Shown in pieces: positions 45,700-55,215 of a stretch of 64,000 bases of DNA; positions within the stretch are counted from its first letter, which is position 1, and every line of letters starts with the position of its first letter. This DNA is from Paenibacillus terrae (GTDB lineage: Bacteria > Bacillota > Bacilli > Paenibacillales > Paenibacillaceae). The DNA lies in assembly GCF_000943545.1 (NCBI RefSeq), contig NZ_JTHP01000023.1, forward strand, positions 1-64,000. The letters run 5' to 3'. Below the pieces are notes generated by a model. That model did no database searches, was not told where the DNA came from, and saw only the letters and a program-made list of their open reading frames with translations. Made by a program: the position numbers and the translations under genes.

Positions 45700-46851
45700 T
45701 TGGCTATCCGCTACAGCGTCGTCATTCCAACCTATAATCGAGCCCAGCAGCTGTTGCTCACGCTCGCTTCATTTGAAACACAAACCTATTCGAAGCATCT
45801 ATTCGAAGTGATTGTAGCTGATGACGGTTCTACAGATGGAACGAAAGAAATGGTCGAAGGCTTCAAAGCATCCTATCCTCTTATCTATGTGTCCCATCCA
45901 GAACAACGCGGTCGATCTGCCGTTCGAAATTTGGGACTGCGCCGTGCCAAAGGGCTATACATCATCTTCTGTGATGCTGATTTTTTGGTGTTACCTGATT
46001 TTATTAGAATCGTGAGCCGTTATCACCGCAAATACCCCAAAGCCGTGCTTTCAGGCTTCCCTCACTCGTGGGATGATGCTTATACCCACTATTACCCTGA
46101 CTTTTCCCCTGCGGAAAAAGAACATTTTCGTAATACACTTACACAATCCAACCTATGGAGTGCGGACTTTGAAGCAGCGAATGAAATTATTCCGTTAATA
46201 ACGCCAGAAGATATCCTTCATCAAACGGATGCATTGTCCAAGGTTATGATCCCTTCCAGAGTTCCCCCAAATGTCAAAAAGCAATTTGCCAAAACGGATG
46301 TAGCTCCTTGGACGTTATTAGTTACACGTTGTGTATCCATCAGACGCAGCCATTTGGCTCGTATTGGAGGTTTCAATGAACGGTTTGTACTCTATGGACT
46401 CGAAGACTGGGACCTTGGCTACAGGCTGCATCGATTGAAAATCCCTTTTTATTGCATCAAAGAGGTAGTCGGATATCACCAGGAGCATCCAACCCACCTC
46501 AGAGGAAACGTTTTAAATATGGAAAATCTAAAAATTATGTTTGAAACCTACGGATTCAATGACTCCTCGTTAAATTTATTCGCCCTTGTACATCCATCCC
46601 TGGATTTGGAGACTTACAAAAATACGTTGCGGGTACTGCGCAGGGGAAGCCGATCCAAGCAAACACGTTCGTCAGCGCTGTTGTTGAGGAGAACACTGCG
46701 AATGGCAGCCAAGCAGTTCGTTCAACCAAACCATACCCATGCGTATAAAAAATCATTACGATGGATAAAAAAGAATGCAGAGGGTCGAAAAAGTCGAGTC
46801 GCTCACGTGTTACGAGACATGGTGCTGAAGTCTGAAAAGCTGGTAGAGTAG
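45700..46851 (+). CDS. Family 2 glycosyltransferase
   Basis: The 383-residue protein has a GT-A fold: YSVVIPTYNRAQQLLLTL, VIVADDGSTDGTKEMV and the metal-binding FCDADFLVLPDF, then the acceptor part with LYGLEDWDLGYRL. TTG 45700 follows GGGGAGGAG; the frame is open 30 codons earlier without a site. No other polysaccharide gene is adjacent, so its product is unknown. Confidence 0.85.
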   Translation: MAIRYSVVIPTYNRAQQLLLTLASFETQTYSKHLFEVIVADDGSTDGTKEMVEGFKASYPLIYVSHPEQRGRSAVRNLGLRRAKGLYIIFCDADFLVLPDFIRIVSRYHRKYPKAVLSGFPHSWDDAYTHYYPDFSPAEKEHFRNTLTQSNLWSADFEAANEIIPLITPEDILHQTDALSKVMIPSRVPPNVKKQFAKTDVAPWTLLVTRCVSIRRSHLARIGGFNERFVLYGLEDWDLGYRLHRLKIPFYCIKEVVGYHQEHPTHLRGNVLNMENLKIMFETYGFNDSSLNLFALVHPSLDLETYKNTLRVLRRGSRSKQTRSSALLLRRTLRMAAKQFVQPNHTHAYKKSLRWIKKNAEGRKSRVAHVLRDMVLKSEKLVE

Positions 46852-46922
46852 TATTGCTCGTTTTCAATGTGCAGCTCATACCCATCACATCTTCCCTATT
46901 GTGTGAAGGTAATTCAGGAAAT

Positions 46923-46954
46923 GAAAAATCCACAATCTCACTCGATTGTGGATT
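46923..46954 (-). terminator. Terminator of ssrA (also usable rightward)
   Basis: AAATCCACAATC and GATTGTGGATTT pair perfectly; on the minus strand TTTTTCATTT follows. It lies nine bases after the tmRNA 3' end, its native place. Confidence 0.85.
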
Positions 46955-46962
46955 TAGCAAAA

Positions 46963-47054
46963 TGGAGGCGAGGGGAGTCGAACCCCTGTCCGAGATAACG
47001 ACATATAAGCTTCTGCGAGTGTAGAGACAGCTTCAATATGACTACAGACCGTGT
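46963..47054 (-). ncRNA. 3' fragment of tmRNA (ssrA), 5' part missing
   Basis: Read on the minus strand, the last bases CGGACAGGGGTTCGACTC and CCCTCGCCTCCA are the T arm and acceptor end of tmRNA. Before them, TCTACACTCGCAGAAGC matches the stretch that precedes the tRNA-like end in Bacillus ssrA. Only about 92 nt are left: a complete protein gene ends at 47055, where the pseudoknots, tag frame and 5' acceptor strand should be. The 3' end of ssrA is a classical attachment site for integrases, so this is probably the displaced end left by an integrated element, with the working ssrA elsewhere. Confidence 0.75.
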
Positions 47055-47483
47055 TTACTCCGTACGCAAGAACATAATGATTAAAATGGATGATCCCAAA
47101 AGGAAACAAAGGGGGGAATAGAGCACACGGTCCCATTTTGCAAAAACGGTTCCTTTCTTTCTCTTGAAGAACCCTACCCATTTGAAATCACCTATAGAAC
47201 GTAAAATAAATAAACACGACAACAAGCCTGCTCCGTAGGAATAGAAGGAGTTGAAAAGCAGGAATTGTGTAACTCCCCCTAGTTCCAAGACGAACCAAGC
47301 GGCTAAAGCTAGTAAAATGGCTACAATCGCTGTACCTATTTTGGAGGGCTCAAAGAGCCTATCCGTTCCTGTGCTTGGAATCGCTGCCTTAATGCCGATT
47401 TTTCCACCGAATACCCAATATACATGCATGCCGCTCAGTACCAAAAGAATTCCGCCAACTGCCCATGTAAGTAACTCCAACAT
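47055..47483 (-). CDS. DUF3995 membrane protein
   Basis: The 142-residue protein has four membrane helices and the DUF3995 pattern (GILLVLSGMHVYWVFGG near the start, FKWVGFFKRKKGTVFAKWD near the end). GGAGGAT precedes the ATG. It follows a TetR gene by 12 bases and so is probably controlled by it. Its stop touches the tmRNA fragment. Function unknown. Confidence 0.8.
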   Translation of the reverse strand: MLELLTWAVGGILLVLSGMHVYWVFGGKIGIKAAIPSTGTDRLFEPSKIGTAIVAILLALAAWFVLELGGVTQFLLFNSFYSYGAGLLSCLFILRSIGDFKWVGFFKRKKGTVFAKWDRVLYSPLCFLLGSSILIIMFLRTE

Positions 47484-47495
47484 GTGACATCCTCC

Positions 47496-48050
47496 TTAAA
47501 TTGAAATCCACTCCGTCCAAATCATGTGAATATGTTGCTGAATGGCTTCATCACTTAACGTCTCTTGTTTGTGCCGCTCATACCACCCTAAGTAATAATG
47601 GTACAACATCCATGATCTCTGGAAGGCTTTCTCTGGCTGCATACCCTTTTGTATTAATAACTGCTTCATAAACTCCGTTCTCATCTGTTCCACTTCATCC
47701 AGAATGGAGCGATACGTGTCATCCCTCAAAGACAGTTTCCGTAGATAAAACAGGAAGTCTCCCCGTTTCGTCGTACCGAACATCTGCGTCAGCAAGTCTC
47801 TGATCCGCTCATCTGCGGTAGCATGGATGATGGACGCTGCAATAACCTGTTGTGTTGTCTGTTCCTTCCACGTCTCAACAATCTGTCTAATATAGCTGCT
47901 GCGATTGTCAAAATACCAATAAAAACTGCTCTTGCTGCATCCTAAAGAAACAGCCATTTTTTCGATAACAAGCTGCTTGATTCCACCCTGTTCGAACCGT
48001 TCAATTCCTTCTTGGATCCATTGCTCTTCTGTGACAATGATTTTGGGCAT
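47496..48050 (-). CDS. TetR-family regulator
   Basis: The 184-residue protein has the TetR helix-turn-helix at residues ~10-55 (IERFEQGGIKQLVIEKMA, LGCSKSSFYWYFDNRSSYI) and a helical ligand domain. GGGGGAAGG precedes ATG 48050. The palindrome-like TACGATACCGTCTAGATGGGTAT at about 48083-48105 may be its operator (split arms, weak). It forms an operon with the DUF3995 gene. Confidence 0.88.
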   Translation of the reverse strand: MPKIIVTEEQWIQEGIERFEQGGIKQLVIEKMAVSLGCSKSSFYWYFDNRSSYIRQIVETWKEQTTQQVIAASIIHATADERIRDLLTQMFGTTKRGDFLFYLRKLSLRDDTYRSILDEVEQMRTEFMKQLLIQKGMQPEKAFQRSWMLYHYYLGWYERHKQETLSDEAIQQHIHMIWTEWISI

Positions 48051-48210
48051 CGTTCCTTCCCCCTCTCTTCTTTTTTTCTGTACGATACCGTCTAGATGGG
48101 TATTATATTACAGCGTTTTTTGAGTTGTGTAAATATATGTACATCCATTCTCACCACCAGATGATGAATGTGAGGAGTGAGACTTACATAAACATCCTCT
48201 GTCAATCGTC

Positions 48211-48743
48211 TGTGAAAATGTCACTTGTTAGAATAAAGGCCGCCTTACCAGGAGGCCTCGAAATAATAGTCATGTTACGAATCCATTGCGTCTTGGAAGA
48301 CGCTCTGTTTTGTGTTACGCTTAAGCTGTTTTTGGGCATACGTGGCTTTCCACGGATGCGAGTATGCGGGTTTGCGTGGCTGCGCAGAGCTGCTTTTTCT
48401 TTTTAAGCTGGATGCCTTCATGTTCCCCAAGCAACTCGGCAAAATGGCAGCAATTACTGCCGTGATACTTCGACTTTTAGAGATCCCCGGCCCGATCCTT
48501 GAGATCCTCACTCAAGGCATGTATAGGTTTTTTTTCTCGATTTTTGTGGGCCAGGCCCTGTGCTCCCTTCTGAATGATACTTGTGCTCCAGCTGGATGAT
48601 TTTCCGAACGGAAATCCCCAGCGCGATGGCTCCTTCCTAGTTGGTTATGTGTCCTGCAATGATCTTTTCGACGACGAGTACCTTTTTCAATTCTTGTCTG
48701 CTCCATGTGATTGCCCTCTGCCCCGGGGTGACATGATCACAGA
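48211..48743 (-). mobile_element. Decayed insertion sequence with terminal inverted repeats
   Basis: TCTGTGAAAATGTCAC (48212-48227) and its inverted partner GTGACATGATCACAGA (48727-48742) bound a 530-bp segment that holds a broken transposase. The ends agree at 14 of 16 bases. The element is too short for a full transposase and is internally deleted and frameshifted. Confidence 0.65.
48275..48706 (-). pseudogene. Broken transposase (helix-turn-helix, ISNCY-like)
   Basis: Two frames together give SRQELKKVLVVEKIIAGHIT, EGAIALGISVRKIIQLEHKY, then GLAHKNREKKPIHALSEDLK and SKYHGSNCCHFAELLGEHEG. This is the order of the N-terminal helix-turn-helix and linker of ISNCY-type transposases. Stops and at least one frameshift interrupt it, and the catalytic part is missing. 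Confidence 0.65.
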
Positions 48744-48827
48744 AGAATAATAGTTCCATATATTGTAAGTTGACGATTTTAGTGAATATTTATATCCTTG
48801 TGACAAAAACAGAGTGGAGTGACTAAA

Positions 48828-49637
48828 ATGACAATCTTTTTCCTGTCTGACTACCACGTACATACCCGCCATTCGTTCGATTCGCAGGCGGATATGTTTG
48901 ACGTATGCCGCTCAGCCATGCAGCAGGGTATGACGGAAATCTGCTTTACGGAGCATTTTGCGGTGAATCCGAAGCTGCCGACATACGGACATATGAGCTT
49001 TGCTGATTATTTTGACAATATTACAGCCTGTCGTGAGGCCTGCTCGTCCCAATTGACCATCCGGGTCGGAATTGAGCTGTGTGAGCCTCACCTGATGATG
49101 GACGAATATGCTGATGAGCTGCGGGATTTGCCACTGGATATGATTCTGGGCTCAGTGCATAACATGAACGAGAAGACGCTGCGGACGTTCCTAAAAGAGA
49201 ATGAGCATACTGGAGTAGACGTGTATGAAGCTTACTTTCTAGAGGTGCTGAATCTGGTGCGGCATGCGGACATCGATATCATTGCCCACCTGGATCTGCT
49301 GAAGCGTTATGCACACGGCAGTGTGGGACATTATTCCTTTGCCGCCTATGCCGAGCTGCTGGAGACGGTGCTGAAGACCGCCATATCCCGCGGCATCGGG
49401 ATTGAGATCAATACCTCGGGCATACGGGGCGGAGTGGGTAGTCCTTTTCCCTCGCCGGAGGTACTGCGCTTGTACAAGCAGTTGGGGGGAGAACTGCTGA
49501 CGATTGGCACTGACTCGCATAAGGTGGAGGACACAGGTGCCGATCTGAAGGAGGCTTATGCGCTGGCTAAACAATGCGGCTTCCATTACGTATTTACGTA
49601 CGCCAACCGCAAGCCTATGGCTGTGAAACTGGATTAG
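48828..49637 (+). CDS. PHP-family phosphatase, histidinol-phosphatase-like
   Basis: The 269-residue protein is a PHP-domain phosphoesterase of the HisJ type: SDYHVHTRHSFDSQ (metal HxH), CFTEHFAVNP, VGIELCEP, DMILGSVHNM, IIAHLDLLKRY and TIGTDSHKVED provide the usual trinuclear metal site. It could be histidinol phosphatase, but no his genes are near; next to a sugar operon it may instead remove phosphate from a sugar phosphate. ATG 48828 after TGGAGTGA is preferred to GTG 48819. Confidence 0.85.
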   Translation: MTIFFLSDYHVHTRHSFDSQADMFDVCRSAMQQGMTEICFTEHFAVNPKLPTYGHMSFADYFDNITACREACSSQLTIRVGIELCEPHLMMDEYADELRDLPLDMILGSVHNMNEKTLRTFLKENEHTGVDVYEAYFLEVLNLVRHADIDIIAHLDLLKRYAHGSVGHYSFAAYAELLETVLKTAISRGIGIEINTSGIRGGVGSPFPSPEVLRLYKQLGGELLTIGTDSHKVEDTGADLKEAYALAKQCGFHYVFTYANRKPMAVKLD

Positions 49638-49793
49638 CTGGGCTGAATGCAGCGAAGCAGAGTTATCTTTTTTCAAGAACTTGTTGCAATGCTTTGGTAT
49701 TCAGGAATCATGGTCGCAAATCTATAATCAAGTCATACAGAGGAGATGCATAAGGCTCAGGCTATCAGAAGTTCGCCTAAAAGGAGAATGAAC

Positions 49794-51770
49794 ATGAACG
49801 ATCTGTCTTCTCGCCAGAAGAAGCTGCTGCAAATGTTGATCAGTGAAACAGAGTACAGACCGATATCATTATTTGCCCGAGCCCTGCAGGTTTCTGAACG
49901 TACAGTCCATAACGATTTGAATGAATTGAAAAATGTACTGGACGGGAAGGAAGCCACTCTGAATAAGCAGCCGGGCATTGGGATACAGCTTCATGCTACG
50001 GCATCAGCCAGGCTGCGATTGTTGAATATGGCCGCCTCTGGCAGTGAGGGGGATGACCCGTTGTCCACCGGGGTCAGAAGATGCCAGATGGCCATGCAGA
50101 TGCTAAGTACCGGGAAGACAACCTCCGTTCAGAAATTGTCGGAAGCCTATTATGTAAGCCGTACTTCTATCGTGGCCGATCTGGAATGGATAGAGCGTTG
50201 GGGAAGCAATTATAACCTGACGCTCGTCAAGAACAGAATTGGTACGCAACTCGCTGGTAAGGAGGAGGATATCCGCAAAGCGCTGTATGCCGCAGTCGTC
50301 ATGCTAATGGCCGATGGCCCAGGAGAGCCTTACAATCTCACAAAAGGTGGGCGCCTGAACACCGCAACCCGTAATAAGCTTGCCGGATTGTTTGGTGACA
50401 ACGAGGTGATGAACATTGAAGGGATTGTTAACAATGCGGAGCAGATGCTGTCATACCGCTTTAACGACTATTCGTATATGAACCTGTTGATTCAATTGTT
50501 GATTCTTGTGAACAGACTCAGGCTGAATCGACAGATAGAGCTTGACGATACCACTATTGTAAACGCTTCAAATGTAGCGGAATCCCTAGCTGACCAGATC
50601 GCCCTTCATTTTCAAGTGGATATTAATGATAAAGAGAAGATGTGCATTAACTTCTATCTCATGTCGTCCGGTATGGATAATCCGCTAGTGAGTTCCAAGG
50701 ATGCCTGGCTTGAGAGTGTAGATGAGGACATGAAGATTTTGGTAAAGGATATGATTCGGCTATTTTCGGAAATGATGAAAGTGGATTTCAGCGAAGAAAC
50801 AGTACTGTATCAAGGGCTTTTGATGCACATCAAGCCGATGATCCATCGGCTGCGGCATTCCTCCGGGGTGAAGAATCCGCACCTTGACGAGATTAAGCAG
50901 CAGTATGGGGCAATGTTTGCTGCTACCTGTCTGATCAGCTCCTCCATCGAGCATAATTACGGCATTCGCATGAACGAGGATGAGATTGGATATCTCACCA
51001 TCCATTTTCAGGCGGCGATGGAGAGAAATGCTAGCATCAAGAAGACCATCATTGTGTGTTCCGGGGGGATCGGCACGTCGCAGCTAATTGCCAATAGAAT
51101 CCAGCGCTTTGTTCCCCAAATCCAGATTGCCGACATTTTACCATTAAGCCGATTCGAGCAAACAGACCTGGCAGGAATAGATTTTGTGATCTCCACCGTT
51201 CCGATTGAACTGCATGATGACACACCCGTAGTTACGATATCGCCGCTGGTCAGCAAAAAAGATATTCAGAATATCAATTACTTTTATCTGGATTATGTGT
51301 ACGAACGAGAAAAGCAAACCTACAATCCCGTATATTTGTCTCGGGTATTGCTTCCCGAGCTGTGTGTGGCTGGAGCGAAGGTGAGCAGCCGGGAAGAGGC
51401 GGTCGCAAACCTGACTAATAGGATGCATGAAATGGGTTTTATTAACAGTGAGTTTGAAGCAACCGTCTTTAGACGCGAGGCCCTTACACCTACGTCACTC
51501 GGCAATGGAGTAGCGATTCCGCATGGAGAGGTGGACCATGTTCTCCAATCCAAGATCGCGGTAATGTCCATTCCCGAAGGAGTGGATTGGGGAGGAGAGC
51601 AGGTATATATCGTATTCTTGATCGCACTCAAGCTCGATGATGAACTTTCGGCCAAGGAAATTCTGAACGATCTGTACAATCTGCTGGACTCCGACTACAA
51701 CATGAACAGACTGCGCATCTGTCAGGATCACCAAAGACTCTACGAGCTTCTTGCCGGAAAGGGGGAATAG
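49794..51770 (+). CDS. PTS-controlled transcription activator (BglG/MtlR type)
   Basis: The 658-residue protein has an N-terminal winged helix and a second HTH (LFARALQVSERTVHNDLNEL, LSEAYYVSRTSIVADLEWI), two PRD modules (~190-400, with conserved His in LLMHIKPMIHRLRH and IHFQAAMER), a IIB-like domain with Cys in VCSGGIGTSQLIANRI, and a IIA domain with His577 in GVAIPHGEVDHV. PTS phosphorylation of these residues switches the activator. ATG 49794 has AAGGAG at seven bases. It is the first gene of the PTS operon and very likely its activator. Confidence 0.92.
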   Translation: MNDLSSRQKKLLQMLISETEYRPISLFARALQVSERTVHNDLNELKNVLDGKEATLNKQPGIGIQLHATASARLRLLNMAASGSEGDDPLSTGVRRCQMAMQMLSTGKTTSVQKLSEAYYVSRTSIVADLEWIERWGSNYNLTLVKNRIGTQLAGKEEDIRKALYAAVVMLMADGPGEPYNLTKGGRLNTATRNKLAGLFGDNEVMNIEGIVNNAEQMLSYRFNDYSYMNLLIQLLILVNRLRLNRQIELDDTTIVNASNVAESLADQIALHFQVDINDKEKMCINFYLMSSGMDNPLVSSKDAWLESVDEDMKILVKDMIRLFSEMMKVDFSEETVLYQGLLMHIKPMIHRLRHSSGVKNPHLDEIKQQYGAMFAATCLISSSIEHNYGIRMNEDEIGYLTIHFQAAMERNASIKKTIIVCSGGIGTSQLIANRIQRFVPQIQIADILPLSRFEQTDLAGIDFVISTVPIELHDDTPVVTISPLVSKKDIQNINYFYLDYVYEREKQTYNPVYLSRVLLPELCVAGAKVSSREEAVANLTNRMHEMGFINSEFEATVFRREALTPTSLGNGVAIPHGEVDHVLQSKIAVMSIPEGVDWGGEQVYIVFLIALKLDDELSAKEILNDLYNLLDSDYNMNRLRICQDHQRLYELLAGKGE

Positions 51771-51772
51771 AC

Positions 51773-52222
51773 ATGGTTATAGACAAACAATTGATTTTGC
51801 TGGACGTGGAGGCAGAGAACAAGGAGGAGGCTATTCAGGAACTGGGACAACGAGCTTTTGATCTGGGCAGGCTGTATTCCTTGGAAAACTATTTGCAAGC
51901 GGTTTCACTAAGGGAGGATGAATATCCTACCTCCGTAGGTTATTCCGTGGCAATTCCCCATGGGAAAAGTTCAGCGGTGAAGGAGCCTTTTGTGGTATAC
52001 GGCAAATTGAAGCATTCCATCGTATGGAACCATGAAGAAGAGGATGCTACAGTGAATACCATTTTTCTCTTGGGGGTACCCCCAAAATATCCAGGCAATA
52101 TTCATTTGAAGATTCTGGCTAATCTAAGCAGGAACATTATGGAGGAAGAATTCCGGGAAAGGCTGTTTCAGTCGGATTCGGTCAACGAGGTGTACGGCCT
52201 ACTGGGACAAATTCACGAGTAA
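51773..52222 (+). CDS. PTS fructose-type IIA protein
   Basis: The 149-residue protein is a PTS_EIIA type 2 domain; the phospho-histidine is His63 in YSVAIPHGKSSAV, with NTIFLLGVPP as the family motif. It starts two bases after the activator's stop, so translation is coupled. It accepts phosphate from HPr and gives it to the IIB protein encoded next. Confidence 0.93.
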   Translation: MVIDKQLILLDVEAENKEEAIQELGQRAFDLGRLYSLENYLQAVSLREDEYPTSVGYSVAIPHGKSSAVKEPFVVYGKLKHSIVWNHEEEDATVNTIFLLGVPPKYPGNIHLKILANLSRNIMEEEFRERLFQSDSVNEVYGLLGQIHE

Positions 52223-52277
52223 ATCAGCATCAGATCAATCAAGAAATCAAATCAGTCAGATCAAGGAGGCTAACACC

Positions 52278-52592
52278 ATGAATATTGTCGGTATCACAGC
52301 ATGTCCAACCGGAATTGCCCACACGTACATGGCCCAGTCTGCATTGCTGAAAAAGGCCAAGGAGTTGGGACACAGTATCTCGATTGAAACACAGGGCGCG
52401 ATGGGCATTGAGAGTGAATTGAGCAAGAAGGACATCGCTGCAGCGGATGTAGTGATTCTGGCTGTCGGCTGTGCCGTGGATAAGCTGGAGCGGTTTGAAG
52501 GCAAGCCGGTGCTGAAGGTAGAGATCAAGGACGCTATCTCCAAGTCAGCCCAGGTCATTTCTGACGCGGAACAACTGGCCAAGCAGCAGTGA
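52278..52592 (+). CDS. PTS fructose-type IIB protein
   Basis: The 104-residue protein is a fructose-family IIB domain with the phospho-cysteine Cys9 in GITACPTGIAHTYMAQ, and ETQGAMGIESEL. AAGGAGG lies before the ATG. IIA, IIB and IIC are separate genes here, whereas fruA-type systems often fuse them. Confidence 0.94.
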   Translation: MNIVGITACPTGIAHTYMAQSALLKKAKELGHSISIETQGAMGIESELSKKDIAAADVVILAVGCAVDKLERFEGKPVLKVEIKDAISKSAQVISDAEQLAKQQ

Positions 52593-52629
52593 AAATACAC
52601 CATATTATGTCCAACAAGGGGGCATTCAG

Positions 52630-53679
52630 ATGAAGGATAAAATTAAGGCGCTTAAGGATCACTTGATGACAGGTGTATCCTACATGATTCCGGCAGTTGT
52701 CGTCGGGGGCATATTCATTGCCCTGTCACTTGCTACTGGTACGGCCAGCGACAAAGGTATGGTCATTACGAACGAGTTCATGAAAAATATCAACTTCATC
52801 GGCGTCGCGGGCTTTACCATGATGATTCCGATTCTGGCGGGCTTCATTGCCTATTCGATCGCGGGCAAGCCAGCTCTAATACCAGGCATGATTGGAGGGT
52901 ACCTGGCTAATACGCCGCTGGAAGGCAGCGGGGTCAAGGCGGGTTTCCTTGGAGCACTTATTCTTGGTTTGGCCGCCGGATTCCTGGTGAAATGGATTAA
53001 GACCTGGAAGGTTCCGACGATGCTGAGACCAGTCATGCCGATTTTCGTCATTCCGATCCTCAGCTCCATGATTATTGGTCTGGGCTACATTTATCTGCTG
53101 GCCAGCCCCATTTCCTGGATGATGACAGGTCTTACCGACACCTTGACAGGCATGACCGATTCCAGCCTGGTACTGCTGGCTATTATCCTCGGATGTATGA
53201 TTGCCTTTGATATGGGGGGACCCATCAACAAAGTGGCCTGCATGTTCGCTTTCGGTCTGATGGCTGAGGGAGTCTATACTGTAATGGGCATAATTGCCAT
53301 AGCCATCTGTACACCGCCACTGGGTATGGGTCTGGCTACACTCCTGAACAAGCGTAAATATTCGGAGCAGGAACGGGAATCAGGCAAAGCCGCACTCGCC
53401 ATGGGGATGATCGGCATCACAGAAGGAGCCATACCATTTGCGGCAGGTGATCCTGTTCGGGTGCTTCCTTCCATCATGCTGGGGTCTGCCACCGGAGCCG
53501 TAATCGGTGCACTGGCGAAGGTAACGGATCATGCTCCGCACGGTGGCCCCATTGTACTGCCGGTTGTTGGAGAACGCCTGTGGTATGTAGTAGCCATTAT
53601 AGTCGGAACTCTGGTAACGGCGTTAATGGTTAACCTGCTGAAGAAGAATATTCCGTCAGATACCGAATCCACTCCTTGA
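52630..53679 (+). CDS. PTS fructose-type IIC permease
   Basis: The 349-residue protein has about nine to ten membrane helices and the fructose IIC motifs GVSYMIPAVVVGGIFIALS, AFDMGGPINKVA, and GMIGITEGAIPFAAGDP. It moves the sugar in while it is phosphorylated by IIB. AAGGGGG precedes the ATG. The fructose family also includes carriers for mannose derivatives, tagatose and other ketoses, so the substrate is open. Confidence 0.93.
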   Translation: MKDKIKALKDHLMTGVSYMIPAVVVGGIFIALSLATGTASDKGMVITNEFMKNINFIGVAGFTMMIPILAGFIAYSIAGKPALIPGMIGGYLANTPLEGSGVKAGFLGALILGLAAGFLVKWIKTWKVPTMLRPVMPIFVIPILSSMIIGLGYIYLLASPISWMMTGLTDTLTGMTDSSLVLLAIILGCMIAFDMGGPINKVACMFAFGLMAEGVYTVMGIIAIAICTPPLGMGLATLLNKRKYSEQERESGKAALAMGMIGITEGAIPFAAGDPVRVLPSIMLGSATGAVIGALAKVTDHAPHGGPIVLPVVGERLWYVVAIIVGTLVTALMVNLLKKNIPSDTESTP

Positions 53680-53845
53680 TTTAACTGAGTCACCTCTATC
53701 TCCTATGGAGACTGTCGTGCCAAGTATTCCTGTACTGGAACTGTCCTATATCCAGGGAAATCATTACGTACGTCTACCGTGCTTCAACCGAACACTTGAA
53801 TCATGTGTAAACTAACTCACATTCATTCACAGAGGAGAGATTAAG
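53680..53845. other. Gap inside the sugar operon
   Basis: No gene or clear hairpin terminator is seen in 166 bases; a second promoter for the two enzyme genes is possible. Confidence 0.4.
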
Positions 53846-55126
53846 ATGACAAAACCCAGCATTAACCAAGTGGTCACCACCGTTCTGAATTTGCGTGAAA
53901 AAGGGGAGCCGATAACATTACTCGGGATTGGACCGATGTCCTACAACCTGATCAAGGCCAGTCTGGAATTGGGCAAGGAAAAGAGCTTCCCTCTCATGTT
54001 CATTGCCAGCCGCAATCAGGTTGATGCCCGCGAGCTTGGCGGAGGCTATGTGTGCAACTGGGATCAGAAGTCCTTCGTCGCTGCGATCTCGGAGGTGGCG
54101 GAAGAAGTAGGCTTCGACGGTCTCTATTATATCTGCCGCGATCACGGCGGGCCGTGGCAGCGGGATAATGAGCGCAACGATCATCTGGGGGTAGAGGAGG
54201 CCATGAAGCTTGGCAAGCAATCCTATCTGGAGGATATCGTCAGCGGCTTCGATCTGCTCCACATTGACCCTACCAAGGACCCTTATGTGATGGGCAAGGT
54301 CGTACCGATGGACTTTGTCCTAACCAGAACAGTCGAATTGATAGCGTACTGCGAGGAAGAACGCCTGAAGCGCGGATTACCGGAAATTGGATATGAGGTG
54401 GGTACTGAAGAAACGAACGGCGGGCTAACCTCAACAGATAGCTACACGGCTTTTATCAAACAACTGAATCAGATACTCAAGGAAAAAGGATTGCCCAAAC
54501 CAATCTTCATCGTCGGTCAAACAGGCACACTCGTCAAAAAGACCGAAAATGTAGGCACCTTCAACTCCAGCATTGCACTGAAGCTGGCTGACGCGGCCAA
54601 AGAGCTGGGTGTGGGCTTGAAGGAGCATAATGGTGACTATATTGCCGACGATATCTTGCTGCTGCATCAGGCTACCGGAATCACGGCTACCAATGTGGCA
54701 CCGCAATTCGGGACGGAGGAGACACGGGCCTATCTGGAACTGGCCAAGGTAGAAGAGCAGCTCCTATCAGATGGTGTCATCTCCGCCAAATCGAATATAG
54801 GCCAGGTGCTGGCGCAAGAGGCCATCCAATGCCGCAGGTGGCAGAAATGGATGACGAATAATGAAGGTGATTTAAGCAATGAGGAAATTATCAGCAATGA
54901 GCAGCTTACACGGCAAATTCTCGATATTGCAGGTCATTATACCTTTAATAATGAATCCGTCAAACAGGAGATTGGCTTGCTGATCGACAACCTCAAGAAA
55001 GGTCATATTGACGGGGAACGGTTCGTCATCAACCGCATCAAGCGCTCGCTGAATGTGTATGTTGAAGGCTTCAATCTGGAGGAAAGTACAGCCAAAATTA
55101 TGAACGAATTATCTGCCTTTGCCTGA
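53846..55126 (+). CDS. GatZ/KbaZ-like sugar phosphate enzyme
   Basis: The 426-residue protein resembles the tagatose-bisphosphate aldolase non-catalytic (GatZ/KbaZ) family: TLLGIGPMSYNLIKASLEL, FIASRNQVDARELGGGYV, YICRDHGGPWQRDNE, DLLHIDPTKDPY, GYEVGTEETNGGL and VGQTGTLVKKT. Several relatives act alone as ketose-phosphate 4-epimerases, for example between tagatose 6-phosphate and fructose 6-phosphate. The His/Asp/Glu-rich TIM-barrel motifs and the absence of a GatY-type aldolase gene here favour an epimerase or a new enzyme. AGAGGAGAG precedes the ATG. Confidence 0.8.
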   Translation: MTKPSINQVVTTVLNLREKGEPITLLGIGPMSYNLIKASLELGKEKSFPLMFIASRNQVDARELGGGYVCNWDQKSFVAAISEVAEEVGFDGLYYICRDHGGPWQRDNERNDHLGVEEAMKLGKQSYLEDIVSGFDLLHIDPTKDPYVMGKVVPMDFVLTRTVELIAYCEEERLKRGLPEIGYEVGTEETNGGLTSTDSYTAFIKQLNQILKEKGLPKPIFIVGQTGTLVKKTENVGTFNSSIALKLADAAKELGVGLKEHNGDYIADDILLLHQATGITATNVAPQFGTEETRAYLELAKVEEQLLSDGVISAKSNIGQVLAQEAIQCRRWQKWMTNNEGDLSNEEIISNEQLTRQILDIAGHYTFNNESVKQEIGLLIDNLKKGHIDGERFVINRIKRSLNVYVEGFNLEESTAKIMNELSAFA

Positions 55127-55215
55127 TGGGGTCGCTTCATAAACAGTGAAAGCATTACATGAAGTCTACTAACAACGTATTGTAGAGTTCGCGTTCTGTG
55201 TAAAGGAGAGATACA

